NCBI GenBank assembly: GCA_963555705.1
Contig: OY743173.1
Span: 25,001 to 89,000 of the forward strand
DNA length: 64,000 nucleotides
Direction: 5' to 3'
Source of the DNA: Ligustrum vulgare
Lineage: Eukaryota > Streptophyta > Magnoliopsida > Lamiales > Oleaceae
A program made the position numbers and the translations under genes. The notes below the pieces were generated by a model that saw nothing but the letters and a program-made list of their open reading frames with translations, did not search any database and was not told the DNA's origin. How positions within the stretch are numbered: position 1 is the stretch's first letter; each line of letters opens with the position of its first letter. This document shows, piece after piece, positions 1-12,700 of the stretch.

Positions 1-152
1 GCTTAAAACTTTGAAACACAAGTTTGTTCACCTTGAAAAATGCGTATAACTTTGAAATATAAGTTTAACAACCTTGAAAAAGGCTCGGAGCATTGAGATA
101 AAAGTCCATCTATCCTTGAAAGATAAACTAAAACCAAGAATTTTCTCTGAAC
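1..152 (+). other. leader of the Tat element before gag
   Basis: This stretch has no coding potential that I trust. It holds two imperfect repeats of an A-rich unit around CTTTGAAA followed by AAGTTT and CCTTGAAAAA, typical of a retrotransposon leader. It ends at the ATG at 153 chosen as the gag start. Confidence 0.4.
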
Positions 153-2000
153 ATGAACGAAAGCGATGGTGATATTAACCCCCGTAGGGGAAGAAATGAC
201 CAGCACAGCAAGGAGGAGGTTCCTCAAGGACCTCATGAGAAATCAATGAGGGAGTGGCACAACCTAACCCACCACACCGGCACCGTAATCGCCGCATGTT
301 GCAAGACATGACTGGAGCGATGAATGCCTACATGGCTAGAGGGTATGTTGTGAACGAGCCCATGATGCCCCCGAAATATTCATAGCCACATTACTCTCCA
401 TCCGATGCGGCCACTACCTCCTATTATTATCAAGATCCATGGGAATTTTCCGAGGTGGAATCCGAGCCCCTCTACGGAGAGGATCCGGAATATGAAGCAC
501 CTGAAGAACAAGACCAACTCCCAGATAGACACAGGGAGGCTTCGACCGTAAAATCCTGCAGTGTCTTCAGCCGGATACGAGGGTTATTCAGAGGCAGGCG
601 AGGGGGCCGAACTGATCAAGGTCGGCACAATGCAGCTGAGCCTAGAAATTGGCGGGAGCGACGCGCTGAAGAAGCCTTGTGGCAAAGTCAAATGCATAGG
701 GACCAGCAAGGTTCGGGAGCAGAAAAGTTGGCCCCCACGTATGAGCCTAGGAATAGGCAGGAAGGAGAGCCGAAGCAGCTCGGACCAAATCTCGTAATGA
801 GTTACCAACCCATGAAAGGCCAAACTATGGTCGAGTTTTGCCACCACAAAGGCAGGAGTACGCTCCGCTGCCCTACGAACAATACCATGACCCAATGTAT
901 TTCGGTCACGACGAGAACAGTGAACTACCCTCATACGAGCTGGATGACGAAGAGGAAATAAGTCCCTTCACAGAGGGCCTGCGTAGGTGCCAAGTGCCTC
1001 ATTACTTCGAAATGTCAGAAATAGCCAAATATTTTGGATGAGGTGACCCTGACAATCACCTGTTAAATTACCGCGCTAGCATGGAAATAGCCGGAGTCAC
1101 TCCGCCATTGAAATGTAAAGCCTTTGCTTTAACCCTTGAGGGAAGTGCGATACAATGGTACAAAAAATTCCCTCCGAGTAGCATCCACAGTTGGAGAGAT
1201 CTGAAAATGGCCTTTAAAAATGGCTTCGTTTCCTCCAGGCCTGGCCAACTCCCACTCCAACGCCTTCAGGATCTAAGGCAAGGAAGGGATGAATCTCTGA
1301 AAATTTAACTAGCTCGGTTTACTGAAGAGATGCACATTTGTGAAAATATCATTGGGGCGGAGATGTTTTTCGCTTTGAAAGGAGGGCTAGATATGACGAG
1401 CATGTTTTTGAGGGATGTCTGAAGCAGGAAACCAAGAGATTACAGTACCCTAGTAGACCTGATGAAGGAGGAGATTGTATCAGAAGAAATGGCTAGGGCC
1501 AGAGACAAATACCCCCAAGGGAGATATAATCTTGGGTATTCTAATGAAGCAAACCTAAAGAAAGGAGGAAGCAAGGATAGGATCGGCAGTAATCGAGGTG
1601 GAGCGTCGCATCCATTTCTGGGGACCGGGTCTAGCTATGCCGCAGAAATCACGGAAGCTATCCCTCACTTGCACTCCAACACTCCTTCCCAGAATCCTCC
1701 CATGGCTCAAGGAAGGATGGAAAGTAGCCAAAGTGGAAAATAGCCCCATGATTGGGGCTTACTACGCCTACCACAGATATTACGATCACGCAACAGAAGA
1801 TTGCAGGGAAATCCACATGTTAGCTGACCAAAAGGCACAAGGACGAAGGGGAAGTGATTTCTCCTCCGATACGGGGAGAACTCAAAAATCCGGTGGCCAG
1901 AAGTTCAACCTAGCTGACAGGACAGCTCCGTGGAAGAACTCGACTAAATAGAGGATTGACAATCGTCAAAGAGACAGGAACAAGGGCCAGGATACCGCCT
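153..2000 (+). pseudogene. Tat-type gag, decayed
   Basis: Gag forms the capsid-like particle of the retrotransposon. The ATG at 153 opens a hydrophilic N-terminus (MNESDGDINPRRGRND) that soon runs into a stop. The capsid core is clear at about 1000-1310, with GDPDNHLLNYRASMEIAGV followed by WYKKFPPSSIHSWRDL, just after a stop at 1039-1041. It resumes after a stop at 1306-1308 with ARFTEEMHICENIIGAEM. At about 1758-1830 YYAYHRYYDHATEDCREIH matches the YCxYHxxxGHxTxxCxxL motif of Tat gags, but the first Cys and the Gly are lost. The fragments lie in different frames. I am confident of the family and less so of the exact ends. Confidence 0.75.
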
Positions 2001-2184
2001 CGACACATGATAAAGATACACGGGAACCACCTATACCAGTGGCCGACCCTCCTATTCGTGAAATCGATACAATATTGGGAGGCCCCCACCCAGGTGGGAG
2101 CACAAACAACTCCCAAAAGAGGTATATCAGAGAGGCCAAGCAGCCCGCCAACGTGAATTACCATATCCATTTTTTTCCGTTGGG

Positions 2185-2940
2185 ATGCCTCGGACAGAAT
2201 CTATCACATTTACCCAAGAGGATGCCATTGGAGTACACTTCCCACACAATGATGCATTGGTTATTAGGGTAGTGGTGGCTCGGAATGGGTTGTCGCGAAT
2301 GATGGTGGACGATGGTGCCACGATAAATGTGATTTACGGGGTAACTTTCGATAAAATGGGGATCAACACTCCACTCATTCCAGTCCCGGATCCAATATAT
2401 TGATTCACAGGGGACAGCATAACCCCCAGAGGATCCATAACCCTTATGAATGAAGTAGGGTAAGCACCAACTTTTTCAAGAATCCCCATGGAGTTCTTGG
2501 TTGTGGACAAAATATCCTCCTATCATGGCTCAATTGGGAGGCCGGGTCTCATTGACTTGGGAGCTGCAACGCATACAAAATACATTTTCATGAAGTTCCC
2601 CACGGAGCATGGTGTTGCCACTGTAAGGGGGAGCCAAATTGAATCGTGGGCCTGTTACACAAACATAATCCGAAAATTTCAGGATCGAAGCTTGAACATG
2701 ATTAGCGATGTGGCAATGATAGAAGACGCTCCAAACCCTGAAAGACTGGGTGGAGGACCCTCAGAAATTGAGGATGTTACAATGACGCCAGAAGAAGATC
2801 TGGCAGATCTGGACCCATGAATGGCAGGAAGCAGTTGCTCCACTCCAGCTGAAAAGTTGGAATGCTTCGGTGTAGATCCACTTGACCCAATCAAGGAGTT
2901 ACAGATTGTATTGGACTCGACGGTTGAGTAAAAAGATCAG
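2185..2940 (+). pseudogene. retropepsin-like protease region of the Tat element
   Basis: The frame contains DALVIRVVVARNGLSRMMV followed by DDGATINVIYG, where DDGA stands in the place of the catalytic DTGS of retroviral-type aspartic proteases. GRPGLIDLGAATHTKYIFMK further on is typical of the stretch between protease and reverse transcriptase in Tat elements. The same frame continues into the polymerase but is broken by stops at 2401-2403, 2461-2463, 2818-2820 and 2929-2931. The protease would process Gag-Pol in an intact element; here it cannot be made. Confidence 0.7.
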
Positions 2941-4310
2941 CTGAAAGGCTTCTTACTTGAGAACCTCGATGTATTCGCATGGAAGCATGATGACATGGTT
3001 GGGATCGATCCTAAAGTGGCCTGTCACAGACTCCAGCTTGATCCTAGAAGCCCTGGGCATAGGCAAAAGAGAAGGCCTATGAGTTCTGATAAGTATGAGG
3101 CCTTGAAAGAAGAGGTTACGAAGCTGTTGAAAAATGGTTTTATCAGAGAATTTCGGTATCCGAAGTGGGTATCAAACCCTGTCTTGGTACCAAAACACAA
3201 TGGAAAACTAAGAGTATGCATCGATTTTTCAAATTTGAACCAGGCATGTCCCAAAGACAGTTTTCCACTGCCTCGGATCGATCAGTTGGTTCACTCCACA
3301 GCGGGACATGAGATGCTGAGCTTTATGGATGCCTACTCCGGTACAATCAAATCCCCATGTGTGAATTGGACGAGGAGCATACTTCGTTAATTACAGATAG
3401 AGGACTCTATTGTTACAAAGCAATGCCATTTGGCTTGAAAAATGCTAGAGCTACCTATCAAAGGCTGGTAAATCAAATGTTTTCAGAAAAATTAGGAAAC
3501 ACCATGGAGGTATATGTTGATGACATGCTGGTCAAAAGTATGGTCGCCACGGATCATATCCGCCATTTGTCAGAGGCCTTCAGTAGTTTGAGGAAATATC
3601 AAATGAAGCTCAACCCAACGAAATGCACTTTTGGGGTAGCGTCTGGAAATTTTCTTGGATTCATGGTGAACAAGAGGAGGATTGAAGCTAATCCCAATAA
3701 AATCAAAGCTTTGTTAAGCATGCAATCAGCTCGAAATCCAAAAGAAGTGCAAAGCTTAACGGGGAGAATTGCGGCCTTGAATCGATTCGTCTCCAAATCC
3801 ACTGAAAAATGCTTACCATTCTTTAAGGTCTTGAATGGAGGGAAGCGATTTCAATGGACACCAGAATGTGAGCAGGCTTTTTCAGACCTGAAAACATTTT
3901 TGGGACAGCCCCCACTATTATCAAAACCGAAGGCTGGCGAGCCTCTCTACTCGTATTTAGCCGTATCAAAAGAGGCTGTTAGATCGGTATTGGTCAGAGA
4001 GGAGGATGGGAATCAGTTCCCAGTATATTATGTAAGCAAAGCCATGCTGGATTCGGAGACATGTTACCCAGATATGGAGAAACTTGCTCTCTCATTGATC
4101 ACAGCCTCTCGCAAACTTCATCCCTACTTTCAGTCACACTCCATACGTGTGCTCACCAACTTTCCCATGAGACAAGTGTTGCAAAAACCAGATGTATCTG
4201 GGAGGTTACTGAAGTGGGCGATTGAAATCAGCCAGTTCGACCTATATTATGCGCCTCGGACCGCTGTAAAGGGTCAAGCGTTGGCGGATTTCATAGTCGA
4301 ATTCACACAT
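2941..4310 (+). pseudogene. reverse transcriptase and RNase H of the Tat element
   Basis: In an intact element this copies the RNA into DNA and degrades the template. Seen in order: KRRPMSSDKYEALKEEVTKL, NPVLVPKHNGKLRVCIDF, ACPKDSFPLPRIDQL, the catalytic YVDDML box (about 3515) and LGFMVNKRRIEANPNKI. The gypsy RNase H follows from about 3840 to 4310 and ends with GQALADFIVEF. A 1-bp loss near 3340, in the codons after DAYSG, shifts the frame; the second part runs open from 3357 to 4568. The catalytic aspartates survive, but the frameshift and upstream stops inactivate the gene. Confidence 0.88.
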
Positions 4311-4354
4311 CCACCAGAGGTCGAGATGGTTGATAACACGGATGACAGCCGAGA

Positions 4355-4610
4355 CTGGAAATTGTTCGTTGATGGGTCCTCGACTGAGGGACGATCCGGT
4401 GTGGGAATATTGCTAATAAGCCCAGAGGGATTCAAACTACACAGTGCGATCCGCTTTGACTTCAAAGCCTCAAACAATGTTGCTGAATACGAGGCATTAT
4501 TAGCCGGGTTAAGACTTGCGAAAGCTTTGAAGATTAAATCTGTAGTGGCGAATAGTGATTCAAATTAGCAAGCAACAGTGATTCAGAGCTCCATAATCTG
4601 ATCCCAATTG
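4355..4610 (+). pseudogene. second (archaeal-type) RNase H, truncated by deletion
   Basis: WKLFVDGSSTEGRSGVGILL, then NNVAEYEALLAGLRLAKALK and a final NSDS are the first half of the additional RNase H carried by Tat elements. After NSDS the sequence jumps, out of frame, to LASNSDSELHNLIPIEHM, which belongs just before integrase. About half the domain (roughly 60 residues or more by comparison with the family) is therefore deleted. The short repeat AGTGATTCA occurs on both sides of the junction (4554-4562 and 4577-4585). Confidence 0.75.
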
Positions 4611-5910
4611 AGCATATGTTGACTTCTTCTATTGAGACAGGGCTAGAGATTTTGGCAGTAGAAGAAGAGGGATCCTGGATGAATCCCATGATAGCATATT
4701 TGAAGCATCAGACAGTGCCGAACGAGCCGGAGGCAGCTCGGAAATTGCAAAAATACGCTGCGAATTTCATACTCTTGGATGACCTGCTTTATAAACGGAG
4801 TTACACCTCCCCTTTGCTGAGGTGTGTGGGGCAAGAGGAAGGACGGTATGTAATGAGAGAAATCATGAAGGCATATGTGGCAACCACGCTAGGGATTTAT
4901 CACTAGCTCGGAAAGCCCTTAAACAGGGATATTTTTGGCCTACTATGCGAAAGGACTCCCACGACTTCGTGCGCAAGTGCGATAAATGCAAAAGACATGC
5001 AACCATACCACATCAGCCGCATCGCAAGCTCCATGTGGTGACTAGCCCTTGGCCTTTTGCGAAGTGGAGGGTTGATATTATTGGTCATATGCCTAGGGGT
5101 GCTGGTAATAATTGTTTTACGATAGTGGCAATTGACTACTTCACCAAGTGGGTCGAGGCGGAACCTCTGATGAGAATCACCGAGGCCAACACCACCAAGT
5201 TAATTTGGAAGAATGTCATATGCCGGTTTGGAATATCGCACTCATTGGTTAGTGATAATGCAAAACAGTTCAAAAACAGAAGCATAGATGAGTTGTGCGA
5301 TGATTTGGGAATTAAGAAAATGTTTTCATCTCCACATCACCCACAGGCTAACGGACAGGTTGAAGCTATGAACAAGACCATAAAAAATACCCTAAAAAGG
5401 AAGTTGGAGTCCAAAAAGGGCGCATGGGTAGATGAACTCCCACAAGTACTATGGGCACTTCGAACTACCTCGCACACCGGTACTGGTGAAACACCTTTCT
5501 CATTAGCATATGGAGCCAAGGCGGTATGTCCAGTTGAAATTGGGATCCCTTCTCTTCGTCAAATTCATTACGATGAAGTGAGAAATGAAGAAGCACAAAG
5601 GGATAGTTTTGATTTCCTCATGGAAAAACGAAGTGATTCCCAAGTGGTGATGGCCAGGTACTAGAAAAAGATGGCTCGATACTACAACAAGAGGATAAAA
5701 AGTCGACACTTTAATGTTGGGGACTTAGTCCTCAAAAAGGTTCTTCCTTCGACCTAAGACCCAGGAGTAGGGACTTTAGGTCCTAACTGGGAAGGCCCTT
5801 ACAAAGTCTTTTCCGAGGTGGTGCCCGGAACATACATGATAGAGGACTTATCTGGGGTACCTTTATGTAATCCTTGGAACACGAACCACCTTCGTCACTA
5901 TTTTCAGTAA
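4611..5910 (+). pseudogene. integrase of the Tat element
   Basis: Integrase inserts the DNA copy into the host genome. The HHCC zinc region is present (HEGICGNHA, then CDKCKRH at about 4978). The core follows with WRVDIIGHMPRG, LVSDNAKQF and ANGQVEAMNKT, supplying the three acidic catalytic residues. The C-terminal part reads FNVGDLVLKKV and GPNWEGPYKV and ends HLRHYFQ at a stop at 5908-5910. A 1-bp loss near 4866 separates the leader from the zinc region, and stops at 5662-5664 and about 5755 break the tail. The core itself (4822-5661) is open. Confidence 0.88.
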
Positions 5911-6109
5911 ATCAAATTCCTCTTCAGTGGTTACAGCATTACCATATGATTCTATAGAATCATAGGTGAATTACATTGAGGATTATACCAATTACTAATT
6001 AGATAAACGTAATGGATAAACACAAATTCCAAGTTTATTTTGGTTATAACACCATATGTCTACGCTATGCATGAAGTTTGATAAAAACAAGGGACTCTTA
6101 AACAAATAA
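5911..6109 (+). other. Tat 3' non-coding stretch before the chromovirus insertion
   Basis: No gene is visible. The sequence continues past 16155 after removal of the inserted element. Its last five bases, AATAA (6105-6109), are the left copy of the chromovirus target duplication. Confidence 0.5.
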
Positions 6110-6545
6110 TGTAGCGCCCCGAGTTCCGTATACCCGGTTCACCACGTCATTTTCTGATTTAATTTTTTCGAAAAATATTTTAACGGAAGAAATAACTGAA
6201 ATTCATTTTTGGCAACATTAAATAAGCTGTAATGGTCGATAAGATTGAAAACATTTATGAAACAACTTGAAATGGGAAATCGAACCATTAATTTTGTAAA
6301 GCAGTTAACGATGTCATAACTTCTCAAATAATTGAGATTCTCAAAATTATCTATTGTTGGAAATTACGGAAATCATTAAAGTAAGACATTTCAACCCTTT
6401 AACGGTTATTGCCACCATCATCCATCACTTGCCACCATCTCCGAGATCTGCAAAACTGTTAAAATAACAGGTTGAGCATTTCGAATGAAATACTCAGTAG
6501 ACTCATCGCCAATTAATTAATCTACAATATAATTGAACACATAAA

Positions 6546-6700
6546 TGCAGGCTCTTTAGAAAACATAGGGTGTGGGTTGCTCTTCTTGTGCATTTAAGCA
6601 CTTGGCTTCTTTTGAAAAATCATAGGCTCTTTATAAAACATAGGGTGTGGGTTGCTCTTCTTGTGCATTTAAGCACTTGGCTTCTTTCTGAAAAATCATA
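6546..6700. repeat. 78-bp tandem duplication inside the LTR
   Basis: A unit starting GGCTCTTTA and containing CATAGGGTGTGGGTTGCTCT and GCACTTGGCTTCTTT occurs twice head to tail, with a partial third start. The same duplication is found at about 13544-13698 in the other LTR. Confidence 0.8.
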
Positions 6701-7129
6701 GGCTCTTTATAAATTGGCTCTTGATAGATCTCATGTTGTGCATTTCAGCACGGGTCTTCTTACTTCTTTTCTTTCTTGTGCACATAAGGCACATGTTATG
6801 CATAACATCATTTCTCTAGTACCGGGTGGGCTCCCTCAAGGGGCCTTTTCCCAATCATGCCCGCGTACTCATTAACATCATAATTATTTTCGAAGAAATA
6901 CATTCTCATCGCCTTTTCTTACAAAAAAATATGACTTTTACAAGTCATGATACATTCACATGCAATCATAATTTAAATCAATTAATAGGGGCGAGTCTAC
7001 CTTAAACTTGACGAGTGTGATTGAGCGGGAAACGACTTCCATTCTTTAATTCTCCGTACGCTTCGTCTAGCCAATTAAAAGATCAAGTCGAATTAGTCTT
7101 TCGAAATCTATAGTTTAAAATGATATATT

Positions 7130-7640
7130 ACAATTTGGGGACTTAAATTGATGATTTGAAAGTTGATGGACTAAAATGAATAATTTGAAAGTTCAAGGAC
7201 TAAAAGGAATACTTTGAAAGTTCAGGGACTAAAATGAATACTTTTGAAAGTTGAGGGACTACAATGTAAATTTTCCAAAAGTTGGTTCGAAGCTTAAAAT
7301 GAACGTTAAATTAGAGGGCTTGAAATAATAGATTTTAAAAATGAGGCGCTGATTAAAATCATTTGGAACTGAAGGGCTGAAATGGTAGGTTTTAAAAACT
7401 ATAGGGACCGATTTGAAACACTTTAAAACTTTGAGGTACTGAAATAGATAACTTGTAAAACTTGAACTTAAAAATCAAATGAATTAAATCTACGGGGACT
7501 GAAATGAGTTTGATACTTAGGGCTAAATAATAACTTTTGAAACTTAAGGTAAGATTTAAAAATACTTAAACTATAGGGACTGTTTTGAATCAATTTTAAA
7601 CCTTGGGGACTGAAATGAATAACTTTAAAAGTTAGGGACC
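7130..7640. repeat. degenerate ~32-bp repeat array in the LTR
   Basis: The phrase GGGACTAAAATGAAT followed by A/T-rich sequence and TTTGAAAGTT recurs about ten times with drift. It is also present at the matching place in the other LTR (about 14128-14640). Such arrays are common in long plant LTRs; function is unknown. Confidence 0.7.
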
Positions 7641-7698
7641 AAAAGCAAATTCTGAAAATTAAAACATATACCAAATCATATTCATTTCTCTCTTTCTC

Positions 7699-8598
7699 TT
7701 AACGTGCGAAGAGAGAGAGACGGAAGAGCAGCGAAGCTCCCGCCGCGCCAGCTAGGGCTGGTCTCCAGCCGGCGGTTTCACCGGCGAACTCGCTGGCACA
7801 GGTTGCCGTGGGCGGCGGCCAAGGCAGGGTTCGGATTTGGGTTTTGATTTTTTTGGATTGCGATTGGAGTTGGGTTTGTCGCGATTTGCGGTGGTGACCA
7901 CGGTGGTGGAAATGGTGAGGCGACTGGTTGTAGAGGATTTGGGTTGAGATTTGTGAGGGGAGCAGTGCACCGAGGTGGACTCGAGCTGGAGTTGGGTGCG
8001 CGGAGGTGATGATGGTGGTGGCGGCGTGATTCTGACTGCTATGTGCGGTGGTTGTGCGATGAGTGGTGGCGGCTGCTGGAAGGTGGCAGTGGTGGTTGAG
8101 GTGGTGATGATGATTGGTGGTTCGATGGTGAACTTGGGGGGGCTGGAATGGGGCAGCTGGAGTTGGGAGGAGGCTGAATGTCGTGTTGGTACTGCTGGGA
8201 CAGAGGCTGCAATGGAGCTGAGCTGGTTGCAGTGGTTGAGGTGATGATGCATTGGTTTGGAAATAGTAGGTTACAGTGTGTTGGTGGTGGCTGCGTCGAG
8301 GCGGAGGTAGATTGCAGTGGTGGGGTGACGGTGATGATGAAGGAGAAGGAGAAGCAAACCTTACCCTGGCTGAAATGCTGGATTGGAGGCTGGATGAAGG
8401 CGAGGCTGAAGTTGTTGAGGGGTTGGGTTGAGTAGTGTATGAGAGTGTGTTGGTGGCTGCTATGGAGTGGTGCTGGGAGGAGGCTGGGACGGTTGAGAGG
8501 AGGGCTGGCTGGAGGAGAAAACTTTGGCTGTTTGAAAGCTGTGAGGTGAGGAACGGAATTGAAGCAGGTTGCTGGACAGAATTGTGGGGTTTGATCAT
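7699..8598 (-). other. 299-codon low-complexity frame inside the LTR, probably not a gene
   Basis: The frame is open and in the sense direction of the element, but its protein is almost only Ser, Thr, His, Pro and Gln. That is the expected result of reading a G-rich strand with TGG and GTG triplets. The matching frame in the other LTR is ended early by the 137-bp block (257 codons). No start context or domain supports translation. Confidence 0.2.
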
Positions 8599-9015
8599 GT
8601 ATAATAGAGTGTGTTGGGGTGAAGTGAGAGAAATGGAGTATGGGCTTAGGTTGGTGGAATGATGGGTTGGTGGAAATATGTTGGGAATGTTATGGGAATT
8701 GGGTACACAAGCACGGAGATCGAGGAGATAATACGCGTGAATTCAACTGAACTAGAAGAAAGGATCTGTTACGATGAACTTGATGTAATTTGAAATTTAA
8801 AATGATTTGAGAAAAATATTTTAAATAAATAAATAAAATGATATAATTTTAGAAATTCGGAATATATTTTTAAAATGGAATTAATTCGATATTTCTCGAT
8901 GTGGCTAGACGAACGCGTCGTGACGTTAATTTAAAATGAGTGAGATTGCAGCGACACAATTTTCGAGACTTTTAAAAATAAATATTAAATTGCGTAAAAA
9001 TTCTTGGTCGCTACA

Positions 9016-9045
9016 ACCTTACCCTCTTAAAATAATTTCGTCCTC
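9016..9045 (-). promoter_or_regulatory. polypurine tract of the chromovirus
   Basis: Read on minus, TTTTAAGAGGGTAAGGT abuts the LTR start TGTAGCG. A purine run here is the expected primer site for plus-strand DNA synthesis. The upstream phrase TTTCGAGGACGAAATT is characteristic of the end of pol in Tekay-type elements. Confidence 0.75.
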
Positions 9046-9740
9046 GAAATTAAACTTTCTTGATCTATTCTTTCTGGATACTTGGCTAGGATCTCTTCTT
9101 CATTTCTCAAGTAACTTCATCATTATTATGTCTACCCCACTGGACTTTGACTAAAGGAATCTCTTTGTTTCTTAAGACATGGACTTCTTCTCTCTACTAT
9201 GCACATAGGTGCCTCTCTATAAGTCAAATCTTTCTGAACTGCAAGAGACTGATAAATCACCACATGACTAGAATTATGAACATACTTTCTCAACAGAGAA
9301 ACATGAAAAATATTGTAAACAACTGCAAGTTCTGGTAGCAAAGCCAAATAGTAAGCCACATTATCCACTTCTCTAGTATTTCAAATGGTCCGACAAAAAC
9401 AAGACCTAAATTTTCTCTTCCTTGCCGAAGCAAAAGTACCCTTCATAGGAGTTACTTCCAAGGACACTTTCTCTCTGATCTCAAACATTAAGTCTCTTCT
9501 TTGATCGGCATAGCTATCTGTCTATCTTGGGCAGCTATAATTCGTACTCTGATCTTTCTCAATAGCATCAACTGTTCTTCTCAATTAATACTGAACCCAA
9601 TGATTTCTTCTCATTAACTTCATCCCACTCGATTGGCGATCAACATCGCCGTCCATACAAAGCTTCATAGGGGGCCATAACAAAGGTAGCTCGAAAATTA
9701 TTTGTTGTAGGCAATCTCTACTGATAGAAAATGTATCTCT
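9046..9740 (-). pseudogene. integrase C-terminus and chromodomain remnant of the chromovirus
   Basis: On minus, MAPYEALYGRRC, a stop, then SPIEWDE (9619-9678) is the conserved integrase stretch with one CGA-to-TGA change. It is followed, with frame breaks, by sequence around GPFEILE and by YLALLPELAVVYNIFHVSLL and RKYVHNSSHV (9132-9368). The end reads VKVQWGRHNNDEVT, a chromodomain-like tail. Upstream SVEIAYNK is the remnant of the segment before MAPYEALYG. Stops and shifts make it non-functional. The family call (Tekay/Del chromovirus) rests on the FHVSLLRKYV motif and the chromodomain position. Confidence 0.75.
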
Positions 9741-12700
9741 CGATTACCATTTGGGTCTAGAACACATGCCTTAAGCATAACTTTCATTGTCTGAATCTGA
9801 AGATGGTAGGCAGTACTAAAATTTAATTTAGTACCTATTGCCACATGTAAACTGTTCCAAATCTCGAAGTAAATCTCGAATCTCTATCCGAAAAAAAAAA
9901 ATGAACACTAACAATACATGAAATCGGACAATCTCTCTAACATATATCTGTACCTCATACGAAGCTATCAAAAAGACACTGGATAGCTATTGAGTAGAAC
10001 TCAATCAGTCATCCGTCATTATCCAACTTATTAACTCATTCATTAACCTTCTATTCCCAAAACTTTCCAGAATCTATACTGATATCGAATCCACGATATA
10101 AACATCAATTATTTAAATGCTTAAACTAGAAACCAAGAAGATTGATCAAGAATAATACCTTATCACCCAAAACATAGAAACACGGTATCAATTCCAAAAC
10201 ATTTGGGTACAAACTCAAACTTGGCAGAATCTTTCTGAAGAGATTTACAAACGAAATCATTTCCAAACTCGACTGAACCTTCCCTTTCAAGATGAAAGAA
10301 TTCAAACTTAAATCCTTTAGTCCATACTTTTAAATCATGTATCAAGTACTTGATATCACATACTCATTCTAGCTGAGGACAAAGGTACTTACTTAAAGTA
10401 TCATCATAAGAATCAAATCTGATATTCTCAACTTAAGAAACCTCACTAACTTCCCAATCTGAAGTTCAAGATTCAATTTCCCTGTTCTCCCAAAACATCA
10501 ATTCATGTTACCATTTGAACAATACTTTGATTAAGTCTATCACCATTGGACAAGACTTCTGTGAATCATATAGGATTCCTCATCAAGTTTACTTAACCCA
10601 AAGATACAATCTCTTTATAGATAAAGTCACACAACTGGTCATCTCAGGTTTTTCCATCATTGTAGTAAAATATTTTACTCACATCAAAAAAATACAACCG
10701 GTAATAAGAAATCGAAACTGCATAACCAAAAATCTTAAATAAATCCATATATCTTATAACTCAAAATGAAAATTCTCAATCGCAAGTAATATTTCACCAT
10801 AATGCAATAACCCGTAAAAAAAATGAGATCAATTGACTCCATATATATTCACACAATCCTTCACGGGATAACCATAACATCTATTAACCGTCTAATCACC
10901 ATATCTTGTAGTAATCATGTAACATGTCACTTATCATCGTATCATATGACCTCAAATAATCATATCAATCTCTCTAAGATTACAATATAATAACCATCAT
11001 ATCTATCACGTGAACCTTGTACGTCAATCTGCTCACTAAGATTATATATCAATCTCTTAAACTAAATAAATCTTGGATTTTGTCATTGCCGCTCTTTCTG
11101 CACACTACTCCGTAATAAGTCATTACAGTGAAGTCTGATCCTCATTTCCACAAGGAAAATTACATAAAATTGCATTTCTTATTTTCGAACCAAGATACCA
11201 TTAGTAACTCTTTCCAAAATTTCAAGGTAGGATCTTATCATAAACTTTCCTCCGTTCCAATGCATTACTTCTGCAATACTTGAGCAAATTTAGGACCTGA
11301 TAAAATTTCTGTCATCACTTTACTCCTTAAAATCATCTATTGCACCCTTAATATTCAAACGACCTTATGACCATTATCATAATCTCACATAGTCCCAATC
11401 ATTCGATCATATGTCTCCAAATTCTCACTATAATAAATCTCGATACTTTAAGGGCGTCATACTGTAAAATACTTCCAATATCTCTCATTCATGATAACTG
11501 ACTTTTCCAAATAATCTTATTACTTGTAAACAACCAAATCTTACGCATCATCTACCAATCAACTTCCAAAACAAATCGACAGTATTATCATATATCCTCA
11601 TCATTTATAATATTCTCCAATACAAGTGATCATCTCCAACTAGTACTCAATTCGTTCTCAAAATAATCAAGATTCTTCTCAATAACACCATAATATTTAT
11701 CTTCACTCATCTTTCAAAATGTACCTTGACATCTCAGTAGTTGTACACACCATCTTGTTTGAAATTCTGAAACAAGGAGAGCACCTCAATAAAACTATAC
11801 CCATTACAAAATGATTATGCTTCGAATAAGCCAAAAATATCTCAAGAGTCGTTATTCCTTTAAATCACTTACTAAATCTTGCTTGCGGTGTAAATGAACT
11901 TGCAAGTCTAACCTCAATTCTCTTAGTTGGTTGCTTTACCATACCATGCTCTTAACTCAAACTGATAAAATTCCGGACAGAGTCTCCCTTGTAATATGGA
12001 CTTATCCAACCTGTAGGTATACTTCATAACCAACAATAACAACCTGTAGTTATATTCCACATCTGACCACCATGCTTAAATATTGACAACAATTCCAACA
12101 AGCTTCAATACCACAAAATATCCCAGAAAATCAATTCATCATTCCTCAACATAACAATTTCAAATCATATTTTCCAATATCACGATATCACTTCTTCAAT
12201 ACATTAATTGACTCAAAATGACCACAAATTCATCATACTTATAAAATATATGCCACAAATCAATATTTCCAAAATTTCTTCACAAGGTCAAACATTCTTC
12301 AACACAGAGGCATAATTCACTTACTAAAACACAATATCAATTCTTAATTCCCAATAATTTAGAATCAAAACTTTAAATCTCGACTTTCATAATTCTTCTC
12401 ATACAAGTCTCAATAATATCATATTACTCATAATCGCAACATCTCATCACATCTTCATAAAATTGGCTTGCTATCTCTCGTTGATATATTCCGAAAATAT
12501 TGTCTAATCCTTTCTTTTGACTTCTCGTAAATGGTGCCATGTCTAAAATAAATTATGCAAAGTCCAGTTAGGGTTCATCATTTCTAAGTTCGAGGACAAA
12601 AATTATTATAAAATCATTCTTAAGTCATATTATTCCCATTATGCTCAACACTCGTTCTCTTTCTTTTCTTTCTGAAAAATTTTCTCGTTATGCTTCAAAA

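Larger units (their letters stand above)
6110..9015 (-). repeat. chromovirus 3' LTR (element orientation), 2906 bp
   Basis: Bounded by TGTAGCGCCCC on the left and GGTCGCTACA on the right. It is identical by eye to the right LTR except for a missing 137-bp block at about 7829. It contains a 78-bp tandem duplication (6546-6700), a degenerate repeat around GGGACTAAAATGAAT (7130-7640) and a GC-rich block (7700-8650). Confidence 0.92.

Noticed and set aside
7699..8598. 299-codon frame and companion frames of 75-166 codons in the chromovirus LTRs
   Set aside because: The composition is almost only Ser/Thr/His/Pro on minus and Gly/Val/Trp on plus. Several overlapping frames are open because the DNA is a TGG/GTG-biased low-complexity block. 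No domain or start signal is seen.
12570..12610. Plus-strand pol end suggested by AAGTTCGAGGACAAAAATT
   Set aside because: The phrase resembles the end of Tekay pol, but no integrase motif precedes it on plus and no LTR follows in that orientation.
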